Below, one piece after another: positions 33,729-41,554 of a stretch of DNA of 64,000 nt. Every line of letters starts with the position of its first letter. Position 1 is the stretch's first letter. The translations under genes and the position numbers were made by a program. Origin of the DNA: an uncultured Ruminococcus sp. (GTDB lineage: Bacteria > Bacillota > Clostridia > Oscillospirales > Ruminococcaceae); contig CAJTLC010000006.1 of NCBI GenBank assembly GCA_910576995.1, forward strand, positions 1 to 64,000, read 5' to 3'. The notes under the pieces are model-generated. The model was not told where the DNA came from, did not search any database, and worked only from the letters and a program-made list of their open reading frames with translations.

Positions 33729-34652
33729 TTGAGTCTATTCAATAATTATGAGAGCGCAGGATCGGGAATCTCCAAATATGCGCCGAAAAAAACAGGTATA
33801 GCTCTGTACTTCGATCTTTTTTTCAGAAAAGTATGGAGTCTTACTGGATTGACAATGCTTTTGTTTATATTCATTCTGCCTGCATACATCGCATTTTTTT
33901 CGCTCTACTATATCAAAAATTTTAATGCTGCGATGATCGTTTCAGGAATAACGTTCTTGATTTTCGCTGTAACTATCGGACCGGGAATTGCGGGAATGAC
34001 CAAAGTCATAAGACTTTTTCTTATTGAAAAGCATTCGTTTGTGATACGCGATTTTTTCAAAGGCTTCAAAGAAAATTTCTTCCGCGGAGCTGTTGTGGGA
34101 ATAATTGATATTGTTGCCGTTATGTCGGCGTTTTCAAGCTACAAACTTTATCCTATGTGGGCGGCAAAGTATGAAAGCGTCTTGTTTTACGTACCAATGG
34201 TCATCTCATTGGCGGTTGCGCTCGTGATTCTTATTATGAATTACTACATCTTCCCGATGATGGTCGCGACTGATCTGTCGATGAAAAATCTGCTTAAAAA
34301 TTCATTTGCGCTTGCGTTCGTATCTATTAAGCAAAATCTGATAAACACTTTGATGCTTCTGTTTTTCATGGTGATCATGAGCATTTTCCTGCTTTATACT
34401 ACGCCGATGTTTTTCATAATCGTTCCATTTTTTCCTGCCGGTATAGCATGGTTTACAGTGTGTTTTAACAGCTATCCGATCATTCAGAAATACGTAATAA
34501 ATCCTTACTATGACAGTATTGGAGAGGTTAACCCCGAACTTGCCGGCGACGTTGATGACAACGATCCCGAAGAAGCAATCTTTGAGGATATGGGCGGAAA
34601 GGAAAAACCAATCGAAAAGCGAAAAAAAGGAAAAGGGAAACGAATTTCATAA
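33729..34652 (+). CDS. DUF624/YesL-like membrane protein
   Basis: A 307-residue protein with about six membrane spans from residue 30 to 235, resembling DUF624 (YesL) proteins found with sugar-transport genes; function unknown. The C-terminus is first acidic (DVDDNDPEE) and then strongly basic (KRKKGKGKR). TTG at 33729 is taken as start because GGAGG ends nine bases upstream and the protein then begins SLFNNYESAG; the ATG at 33612 lies in the preceding gene, and TTG at 33723 is too close to the site. Confidence 0.6.
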   Translation: MSLFNNYESAGSGISKYAPKKTGIALYFDLFFRKVWSLTGLTMLLFIFILPAYIAFFSLYYIKNFNAAMIVSGITFLIFAVTIGPGIAGMTKVIRLFLIEKHSFVIRDFFKGFKENFFRGAVVGIIDIVAVMSAFSSYKLYPMWAAKYESVLFYVPMVISLAVALVILIMNYYIFPMMVATDLSMKNLLKNSFALAFVSIKQNLINTLMLLFFMVIMSIFLLYTTPMFFIIVPFFPAGIAWFTVCFNSYPIIQKYVINPYYDSIGEVNPELAGDVDDNDPEEAIFEDMGGKEKPIEKRKKGKGKRIS

Positions 34653-34659
34653 TATTATT

Positions 34660-34684
34660 TCGGCGTCGAAAGATGCCGATTTTT
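34660..34684 (+). terminator. Terminator of the GTPase-proC-DUF624 run
   Basis: An 8-bp stem (TCGGCGTC with GATGCCGA, one G-U pair) capped by a GAAA tetraloop and followed by TTTTT. Confidence 0.85.
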
Positions 34685-34708
34685 ATGTAATGCTAATTTT
34701 TAACTTAT

Positions 34709-34743
34709 AAAACAAACGAGCTTCCTTATTGGAAGCTCGTTTG
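34709..34743 (-). terminator. Terminator of the two-component system
   Basis: A perfect 13-bp stem (34713-34725 with 34731-34743, core ACGAGCTTCC, 5-base loop). On the minus strand it runs into TTTTAT, so it should end the histidine kinase transcript. Confidence 0.75.
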
Positions 34744-34770
34744 CCATGATATAGGGATTATTGGGGATTT

Positions 34771-34802
34771 ATAATTTAATGTTGGGGTAAACATTAAATT
34801 AT
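34771..34802. repeat. Perfect 13-bp hairpin of unknown role
   Basis: ATAATTTAATGTT (34771-34783) and AACATTAAATTAT (34790-34802) around the loop GGGGTA. Neither strand has a T tract after it, and a separate terminator lies next to it, so it is not explained by termination. Confidence 0.5.
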
Positions 34803-34922
34803 CGGAAATTGATTCATATTCAGAAACTCTTCTGAATACTTTTATATTATACACTAAAATTATGAAATTTTCATTAACAAGCAGTCAAATGAACGCCAAT
34901 TATTACCAACATTTTTAAGTTA

Positions 34923-36374
34923 TTATTGTGCACTATCAACAATCACATCTCCTATTTTAAACCAGAATACCGAACCTTTTCCAATAACGCTTCTGACGCC
35001 GTAATCGTAACCGTGAAGTTTCAAAACTGCCTTGACTATCGAAAGTCCAAGACCTGTGCCAACTACTTCGCGTTTGTGATTCTCGGAACGATAATATTTA
35101 TCAAATATCAGATTGATCTTGTCAGAATCAATGCCGTCTCCTGTATCCTCAACCTCAATAAGAACGCCGTCGCTGCAATTGATCTGACGTACAAAAATCT
35201 GCTTATCTTTGCCTGTATAATTGATCGCGTTATTGATAAGATTATAGATGACCTGCTCGATTTTGACGATATCACAGCGGACAACTCGCTTTTCATCTGG
35301 CGCAAAATGTATGCTGTATCCCTTTTTATCAGATATTCCTTTAAATCCTGCAATTATTTTTTCAAGCCTTTCGCGAATTTCAAATTCAGATGTTTCAAGC
35401 TTTTGCCTGCCGCTTTCAAGTTTCGAAAGATCAAGAATGTCATTCACCATAAGCGACAAACGATCCGTTTCGTTGATTATTATTTCAAGATGCTCATTGC
35501 GCTTTTCCGGATAATCCCCTGAAAGATCGCGTATCATCTCCGCATATGCTTTCAACATTGTCAGCGGCGTACGCAGATCATGGGAAACATTCGCAATAAG
35601 ATCGCGCTGCATCATATCAACTCTCGAAAGTTCTTTTTCGGCGTATGTCAGAGCATCCGCGAGCTGCTTTGCTTCAAGATACCCTCTGCCGTCAAAACGC
35701 GTATTGAAATCACCTTTTGCAAGATTTTCAGCAGCAATCGTCAGCCTGTCGATAGGACGAGCAATCCTCCTTGAAACATAAAGCGAGATAAAAAAAGCGA
35801 AGAATATGAGAATAAATGTGATTATCATCAGCTGCCGCTTGATTATGCTGACCGTTGAACCAACAGGAACGAGTGCGGTATTGATGAAAAGGTATCCGCT
35901 AGGATTGCTTTTATCTCCCAATACGCAGCCAAAAAGCACCATAGAATAATTATTGTGTGGATTAGTGATCTCCTGCCAGATAGGTTCATTGCCATTTTCT
36001 TCGATTTGATTCTGATAATAGTAAATGCTTTTATCTTTTCCGTGAATAAGGCAATTTACAGAATATTCACACGAATAAAGATGCCTGCCGAATTTATCGA
36101 CAACTTCTATGCAAAGGTCGTTTTCCGACGCCACATCAGTCAGCGTATCTGTAAATCCTTTCGTGCCCTCTGTTTTGTATGCGGAAATTATCTGAAATGC
36201 CGAATCCTCGACATCATGAAGTTTTGACTGAGTGTAGAATTTCTCCAAAAACAATATCTGAAAAAGCCACAACAGTACAAATACAATTATCGTAAATCCG
36301 ATAAAATACATCCAGATAGTGAATTTCAGCGGTATTCTGCCAAATTCAGTACGCAGTTTTTTAATTGGCTTCAA
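34923..36374 (-). CDS. Sensor histidine kinase
   Basis: A 483-residue membrane sensor kinase. Spans at about 18-42 and 178-200 bracket an extracellular sensor of about 135 residues. A HAMP domain (RRIARPIDRLTIAAENLAKGDF) follows, then the phosphoacceptor region VSHDLRTPLT and the ATPase domain with NLINNAINYTG, DTGDGI and GTGLGLSI. It phosphorylates the OmpR-type regulator encoded just before it; the start is TTG at 36374, overlapping that gene by 14 bases. The signal is not evident. Confidence 0.93.
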   Translation of the reverse strand: MKPIKKLRTEFGRIPLKFTIWMYFIGFTIIVFVLLWLFQILFLEKFYTQSKLHDVEDSAFQIISAYKTEGTKGFTDTLTDVASENDLCIEVVDKFGRHLYSCEYSVNCLIHGKDKSIYYYQNQIEENGNEPIWQEITNPHNNYSMVLFGCVLGDKSNPSGYLFINTALVPVGSTVSIIKRQLMIITFILIFFAFFISLYVSRRIARPIDRLTIAAENLAKGDFNTRFDGRGYLEAKQLADALTYAEKELSRVDMMQRDLIANVSHDLRTPLTMLKAYAEMIRDLSGDYPEKRNEHLEIIINETDRLSLMVNDILDLSKLESGRQKLETSEFEIRERLEKIIAGFKGISDKKGYSIHFAPDEKRVVRCDIVKIEQVIYNLINNAINYTGKDKQIFVRQINCSDGVLIEVEDTGDGIDSDKINLIFDKYYRSENHKREVVGTGLGLSIVKAVLKLHGYDYGVRSVIGKGSVFWFKIGDVIVDSAQ

Positions 36375-37038
36375 ATTTATATCCCATTCCTCTCAATGTT
36401 ACTATAAATTTTCTGTATTCGCCAAGACTGTTGCGCAGCATTTTTATATGCGTATCAACCGTTCTGTCATCGCCGAAAAAGTCGTATCCCCAGACCTCTT
36501 CAAGAAGCTGATCTCTTGAAAGAGCTATGTTTTTATTACGGACAAGATAAAAAAGCAGGTCGTATTCTTTCGGGGTCATGGATGCTCTCTCCCCGTTAAC
36601 ATAGACTTCTCTGCCTGAAATATCAACTTGAAGTCCCTCAAATGTGTATTTGTCAGCTTTCATGGATTCAGCAGCCGTCTGATTACGCTTGATAACAACC
36701 TTTGCACGCGCCATAAGTTCTTTCGGCGAGAATGGCTTTACCACGTAGTCGTCAACACCAATCTCGAATCCGAAAAGCTTATCGTACTCCTCTCCCCTGG
36801 CGGAAAGCATTATTACGGGAATCTTTTTGGATTTGCGAATTTCCTTGCAAGCGGAATAACCGTCCAGTCTTGGCATCATTACATCCATTATTATAAGATC
36901 GTAATCATTCTCATGACATAAATTAACTGCTTCCATTCCATTTGCAGCTTCAGTAACCTGATAACCTTCAAATTCTGCATATTCACGAACGACTTTGCGA
37001 ATATTCGTCTCATCGTCGACTATCAAAATATGTGCCAT
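36361..37038 (-). CDS. OmpR-family response regulator
   Basis: A 225-residue regulator: receiver domain with phosphoacceptor Asp in LIIMDVMMP, the Lys in VVKPFS, and a C-terminal winged-helix DNA-binding domain (ASMTPKEYDLLFYLV, DDRTVDTHIKMLR, LRGMGYKF). The ATG at 37038 is chosen for GGAGG ten bases upstream and the MAHILIVDDE opening; the frame extending to 37098 crosses the leader. It is co-transcribed with the kinase. Confidence 0.95.
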   Translation of the reverse strand: MAHILIVDDETNIRKVVREYAEFEGYQVTEAANGMEAVNLCHENDYDLIIMDVMMPRLDGYSACKEIRKSKKIPVIMLSARGEEYDKLFGFEIGVDDYVVKPFSPKELMARAKVVIKRNQTAAESMKADKYTFEGLQVDISGREVYVNGERASMTPKEYDLLFYLVRNKNIALSRDQLLEEVWGYDFFGDDRTVDTHIKMLRNSLGEYRKFIVTLRGMGYKFEAN

Positions 37039-37136
37039 ATAAATCAAACCTCCGTATATACCCGCCTCTATTCTAACACTTATTGGTATTATAGGCAAAA
37101 ATCAGAGTAGAGTATACATAATTTTTTATTCTTTTT

Positions 37137-37165
37137 ATTATACCATATTATCACCCAAAAGTGAA
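37137..37165 (-). promoter_or_regulatory. Sigma-A promoter of the two-component system
   Basis: Minus strand TTCACT (37160-37165), 17 bases ending in TGG, TATAAT (37137-37142). A second possible -10 (CTATAAT) lies nearer the gene. Confidence 0.6.
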
Positions 37166-37235
37166 TATTATGTGATATTTTAATGGCAGTAATAAGCAAT
37201 TTTATAAAAAATGTTGTGATTTCAAAAAAATATTA

Positions 37236-37264
37236 TTGACATTTTCGGTAAATTTTGCTATAAT
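37236..37264 (+). promoter_or_regulatory. Sigma-A promoter of the GGDEF/EAL gene
   Basis: TTGACA (37236-37241), 17 bases, TATAAT (37259-37264), a full consensus, 46 bases before the start codon. Confidence 0.85.
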
Positions 37265-37309
37265 AAAATTATTGGTTAGAAGAGTTTTGCAGAAAGGAGC
37301 GTCAGAAAA

Positions 37310-39529
37310 ATGAAGATTATTAACATAGTTGTTTCGATTCTTGTGATTTTTGTTTCTGCGGCAGTTGCAGGAATTCTTATCTATTTGCGTCCCGAAATGA
37401 CTATTCCGATCATTATAATTTATCTTTCTGCGCTTTTGATGCTTACTATTTCAAATTGTCTGATTGGAATTTTTAATGCGCGTAAAAAAAGCGCTATTGA
37501 AGCTGATGATTTCATGAAAGTTATGGAGGATCTTAATACTGAATTTATTCTTTGGACGGATGATCTTTCGTTTATTCGTATGAATAAACGCATCCGCGAT
37601 CTTATGGATATTGGCGATGACGATGGTTTCGACCACAAAGAAGCGCTGAAAAAAGCTTTCGGACTTAACGATCTTGACAATAAAAGTTTCAAATTGATTG
37701 CTACTGGCGGCTCTCACGAAGCAACTTTCAAAAACTCATCCGATAAAGTTATCAGTATTGCATGGAGCACTACGCTTGTAAAAAAAGTTAAAAAGAGAAG
37801 TTTATATATCAGCACAGGATTTAATTTTACCGAAATCAAAAAAATGCGAGTAAATTTAGCAAGCGCTAATGACTTTTTTAACTCTTCAATGGAATTGGCT
37901 GAGATCGGCGTAATTATGAGTACTGATAAAAAAAAATATGCTGCGTCTTCAGAAACTGTCAGAATGTTCGGACTGAAAACCAATAACATTGATATCAGTA
38001 TGTTTAGATCGCTTATTCACCCTAACGATCGTATGCAGTTTGACCGTGCTGTCAACCAGAATGACGAGACAGACAGCGATGTGAAAAGTATTGAATTACG
38101 AATCAGATCAGCTATCGGTACTTCTTATCGATGGTACTCTTTCCGCTATAAATCAATAGCTGCCACCGATAATACTCTTCCGCTTTTTGGCGGCGCACTG
38201 CTCGATATTACTCAGGAACGCGAAAAAGATATGCTTATCGAGCGGCTTGCGTACATCGATGAAGTTACCGAAATCGCGAATCGCAACAAGCTTATGGATA
38301 TAGGGCAGGAAACTTACGAGTGCAGCCGGCTTCTTAATTATTCCTATTGGATAATCGTTCTGGACATAGACCGTTTCCACATAATCAATGATACATGCGG
38401 ATATGACACCGGAAATCGTATCTTGAAAGATTTTGCCCATATCCTGTACAAATTCGTTTCTCCAGGCGGACTTGCCGCACGTATAAGCGGAGATAATTTT
38501 GCATTGGTTCTTCGCGATTACGGTGATGACGAACTGCCTATCCGCACGGCAAAGACGATTCAGGATGAACTGGCGAAGCTTGCTGTGGACGATCTTGCTT
38601 CGATCACTCTCAGTTGTTCAGCCGGTTTTTCAAAAATGCCTGACGATGGACAATCATTCCTTGATGTTATGGAACACGCTGAATTCGCCCTTAAATCCGT
38701 AAACGGTCAGCAAAGCACGATTTGCGGCTATGAACCGAGTATGCATGATTCCATAATCGGCAATACTGAATTGGAAAAATCCCTGGCGCTTGCGATCAGC
38801 AATAATGAACTCCAGCTTTTCTATCAGCCAAAAATTGATTTGAAAACAGGCAAGATCATGGGTGTTGAAGCTCTGATTCGCTGGATAAAGCCTGACGGTA
38901 CGATAATTAAGCCCGACGCATTCGTTCCGATTGCAGAAAGTTCACATCTTATCGGAAAAATCAGCGAGTTTGTCCTTAACGAAGGCTGTAGACAAAATAG
39001 AATGTGGCAAAAAATGGGATTTCCAAATATTGTTATGTCAATTAATTTTACTTCGTCTGACTTTTATCAGAACGATTTAAAGGAGCGAGTTTTGGATGCT
39101 CTCGCAATATCAGGTCTGGAATCGAAATGGCTTGAAGTTGAACTGACTGAAACTCTTGCATTAAGCGATATAGATTATGCAGTCGATCAGATGAATAAGC
39201 TCCGCGATCTCGGCGTTAAGCTTGCAATGGACGACTTCGGAACAGGCTATTCTTCTCTTAGCTATTTGCAGATTTTGCCCATAACGCTTCTTAAACTCGA
39301 CCGTTCGTTTATAACAGATATTCAGAACGACAACATTGCGTTCGAGATTGTTTCAGCAGTCATCAGCATTGCAAAATCTAAGAAGATCAAAACTATTGCT
39401 GAGGGAATCGAAAATCATGAACAGGAAGAAATTCTCAAAAAAGCAGGCTGTGATTACGGTCAGGGATATCTTTATGGCAAGCCAATGCCTGCGGAAGAGC
39501 TTGAAGAGCTTATGAGAAATTTTTTATAA
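37310..39529 (+). CDS. GGDEF/EAL protein, predicted c-di-GMP phosphodiesterase
   Basis: A 739-residue protein with two membrane spans (about 5-25 and 30-52), PAS-like regions (about 60-305), a GGDEF domain (about 315-470) and an EAL domain (about 485-735). The GGDEF signature has decayed to SGDNF, so cyclase activity is doubtful. The EAL side looks complete: EALIRW, ELTETL, MDDFGTGYSS, KLDRSFI and EGIEN. The protein is therefore predicted to degrade c-di-GMP, with the GGDEF domain perhaps sensing GTP. AGAAAGGAG precedes the ATG. pfkA follows after 18 bases. Confidence 0.9.
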   Translation: MKIINIVVSILVIFVSAAVAGILIYLRPEMTIPIIIIYLSALLMLTISNCLIGIFNARKKSAIEADDFMKVMEDLNTEFILWTDDLSFIRMNKRIRDLMDIGDDDGFDHKEALKKAFGLNDLDNKSFKLIATGGSHEATFKNSSDKVISIAWSTTLVKKVKKRSLYISTGFNFTEIKKMRVNLASANDFFNSSMELAEIGVIMSTDKKKYAASSETVRMFGLKTNNIDISMFRSLIHPNDRMQFDRAVNQNDETDSDVKSIELRIRSAIGTSYRWYSFRYKSIAATDNTLPLFGGALLDITQEREKDMLIERLAYIDEVTEIANRNKLMDIGQETYECSRLLNYSYWIIVLDIDRFHIINDTCGYDTGNRILKDFAHILYKFVSPGGLAARISGDNFALVLRDYGDDELPIRTAKTIQDELAKLAVDDLASITLSCSAGFSKMPDDGQSFLDVMEHAEFALKSVNGQQSTICGYEPSMHDSIIGNTELEKSLALAISNNELQLFYQPKIDLKTGKIMGVEALIRWIKPDGTIIKPDAFVPIAESSHLIGKISEFVLNEGCRQNRMWQKMGFPNIVMSINFTSSDFYQNDLKERVLDALAISGLESKWLEVELTETLALSDIDYAVDQMNKLRDLGVKLAMDDFGTGYSSLSYLQILPITLLKLDRSFITDIQNDNIAFEIVSAVISIAKSKKIKTIAEGIENHEQEEILKKAGCDYGQGYLYGKPMPAEELEELMRNFL

Positions 39530-39547
39530 ATTAACGGAGGTACAAAA

Positions 39548-40630
39548 ATGAAACGAAGAATCGGAATTTTAACAAGCGGCGGCGACTGTCCCGGTCTTAA
39601 TGCTACCATAAGAGGCGTTGCAAAGGCGTGTTACGAAAGATTTGGCGAGGACAATGTTGAAATCGTAGGCATTTCCAATGGCTATTACGGACTGATAAAC
39701 AACCTTTGCAAGGATATGTCGCCCAGTTCATTTTCCGGAATCCTTACTCAGGGTGGAACTATTTTCGGCACAAAGCGTCAGCCGTTCAAAATGATGCAGG
39801 TAATTGGCGAGGACAATGTTGATAAAGTTAAAAACATGAAGGAAACATACAAGAAGCAGAAGCTTGATTGTCTTCTCACTCTTGGTGGAAATGGTACGCA
39901 TAAAACTTCTAAGCTTCTTTCCGACGAAGGTCTGAATGTTATTGGTTTGCCCAAAACTATTGATAACGACATATATGGAACTGATGTAACATTTGGATTC
40001 CACACTGCCGTTGATATCGCTACAGATGTTATTGACAGGCTTCACACGACTGCCGCAAGTCACAGCAGAATTCTCGTGTGCGAAATTATGGGCAATAAAG
40101 CCGGTTGGCTCACTCTTAATGCAGGAATTGCAGGCGGCGCGGATATAATTATCATTCCTGAGATTCCATATGATATTGATAAGGTTTGCGACGCTGTTAT
40201 GGCAAGAAGCGCTTCGGGTAAAACTTTTTCGATCCTTGCTGTTGCAGAGGGTGCATTCGATGTGAACGAAGCTAAGATGAAGAAGAAAGAACGTGCTAAA
40301 AAACGCGCAGAATCGGGAATTATTACTGCTACAAGCAGGATCGCCGCTCAGATTCAATCGAATACGGGAATTGAGGCTCGCGTTTGCGTTCCGGGTCATA
40401 TGCTTCGCGGCGGCGCCCCCAGTGCGTATGATAGAATTCTTTCGACACAGTTCGGCGTACACGCTGCATATCTCATTTCGAAGGAAAAATACGGCAGAAC
40501 TGTCGCGAAAATCGGCAATAAGATCACTTCAAACAAGCTGGAGGATATTGCCGGCAAGACGAAATTTGTTGAAACTGACGATCATCTTGTTATCGCAGCC
40601 AAGGATATTGGCGTTTCATTCGGCGATTAA
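39548..40630 (+). CDS. 6-phosphofructokinase
   Basis: A 360-residue phosphofructokinase family A enzyme, phosphorylating fructose 6-phosphate at C1. Substrate regions GGDCPGLN, PKTIDND and AEGA are clear. At the phosphate-donor site the usual GGDGS (ATP) or GGDDS (pyrophosphate) reads GGNGT, and the later site is PKTIDND with Lys (found in pyrophosphate and in some actinobacterial ATP enzymes) rather than PGTIDND. The donor therefore cannot be called. CGGAGG precedes the ATG. It follows the GGDEF/EAL gene by 18 bases, so carbon flux and c-di-GMP turnover may share a transcript. Confidence 0.9.
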   Translation: MKRRIGILTSGGDCPGLNATIRGVAKACYERFGEDNVEIVGISNGYYGLINNLCKDMSPSSFSGILTQGGTIFGTKRQPFKMMQVIGEDNVDKVKNMKETYKKQKLDCLLTLGGNGTHKTSKLLSDEGLNVIGLPKTIDNDIYGTDVTFGFHTAVDIATDVIDRLHTTAASHSRILVCEIMGNKAGWLTLNAGIAGGADIIIIPEIPYDIDKVCDAVMARSASGKTFSILAVAEGAFDVNEAKMKKKERAKKRAESGIITATSRIAAQIQSNTGIEARVCVPGHMLRGGAPSAYDRILSTQFGVHAAYLISKEKYGRTVAKIGNKITSNKLEDIAGKTKFVETDDHLVIAAKDIGVSFGD

Positions 40631-40645
40631 TCTTAAAGATACTGC

Positions 40646-40684
40646 AAAGGATATTTCTAATTTAATTAGAAATATCCTTTTGTG
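40646..40684 (+). terminator. Terminator after phosphofructokinase
   Basis: A long inverted repeat (AAAGGATATTTCTAATT from 40646 and AATTAGAAATATCCTTT to 40680) followed by TTTT-rich sequence. Confidence 0.75.
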
Positions 40685-40698
40685 CAATGGAGGTATTT

Positions 40699-41074
40699 AT
40701 GGGAAAAATTACATTATGCGGTGATAATTGTATTTATTGTCCCCGATACAATGCTAAAACCGATGATGAGCTTTTCGAAGCTGCGGAACTATGGTATCGC
40801 ATTGGTTGGCGTGATCGCTTAGTTTCAAAAGAAGAAATAAAATGTGACGGCTGTTCTTCACATAAAAAAATGTACATATCAGCTTGTTGAGTGCGTAAAA
40901 TCGCATAAAGTTGAGAAGTGTAATCAGTGCGCAGATTTTCCGTGCGGTAAAATAAATAATATGTTGAAACGTTCTGACGATTACAAAGAAAAATGTAAAA
41001 AAGTATGTACTGAAAGTGAATTTGATAGTCTGCAAAAGGCTTTTTTTAATAAAGAAGAAAATCTGAAAAAGTAA
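40699..41074 (+). pseudogene. DUF3795-like Cys-rich protein, split by a frameshift
   Basis: The first frame starts at 40699 after GGAGG and reads MGKITLCGDNCIYCPRYNA to KCDGCSSHKK, then leaves the family sequence and stops at 40890. The second frame continues from the same point as CTYQLVECVKSHK, CNQCADFPCGK and so on to 41074. Joined, they give one protein of about 125 residues with the cysteine pattern of DUF3795 proteins (probable metal-binding; function unknown). The break falls in a run of seven A at 40864-40870; six A would restore the frame. It may be a real mutation, a slippage site or a sequence error. Confidence 0.8.
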
Positions 41075-41085
41075 GTAACTTAAAA

Positions 41086-41433
41086 ATGGATAGAATTTTA
41101 ACAATTTTTGACTATTGGGACGGCGTTCTGAGCGGTCTGGTAACGCTGAACGGCAAGTATCACTATTGTGACAGAATTTTTTCGTATGATATTTACGAAT
41201 GGACGGACTTATATTTTCTCACTCCTGTTTCTGAAAATGATGCTCAGATTATGCTTGATAACTGGAATCATTGGTGTGATTTTATGAGCAACGGTGGGAA
41301 TACCGAGGATTACAAAAATTCCAATAAGAATGAAGTTGATGTGAAAAAAATTACTCAAAACCGCAGTCTTTGGCAAAATATATATGTAACAGAAGAAAAA
41401 GTTGCAGTGATAAAGATATGCTTATATATGTGA
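41086..41433 (+). CDS. Small hypothetical protein, possibly 3'-frameshifted
   Basis: A 115-residue protein not recognised, rich in Trp, Tyr and Asp (FDYWDGVLSG, YDIYEWTDLYFLTP, NWNHWCDFM). No signal peptide or membrane span. The last residues (VIKICLYM) look unlike the rest; a neighbouring frame continues without a stop as SDKDMLIYVKWTDATEELK and so on to about 41496, and one extra A in the A run at 41395-41399 would join the two. A weak RBS suggests coupling to the gene before it. Confidence 0.5.
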   Translation: MDRILTIFDYWDGVLSGLVTLNGKYHYCDRIFSYDIYEWTDLYFLTPVSENDAQIMLDNWNHWCDFMSNGGNTEDYKNSNKNEVDVKKITQNRSLWQNIYVTEEKVAVIKICLYM

Positions 41434-41494
41434 AATGGACTGATGCAACAGAAGAATTAAAAAGTATGGCTTCATATACTACTGCATTAAATTA

Positions 41495-41532
41495 ATAAAA
41501 AAATCTCCCTCTGCTTTATGTAAAGGGAGATT
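41495..41532 (-). terminator. Terminator of gdhA
   Basis: AATCTCCCT (41502-41510) and AGGGAGATT (41524-41532) form a stem; on the minus strand it is followed by a run of T. Confidence 0.85.
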
Positions 41533-41554
41533 ATCTTTATTCAGTTGAATTCAA

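Noticed and set aside
39728..40462. A 244-codon minus-strand frame over phosphofructokinase
   Set aside because: Antisense shadow of a conserved enzyme, with no start signals.
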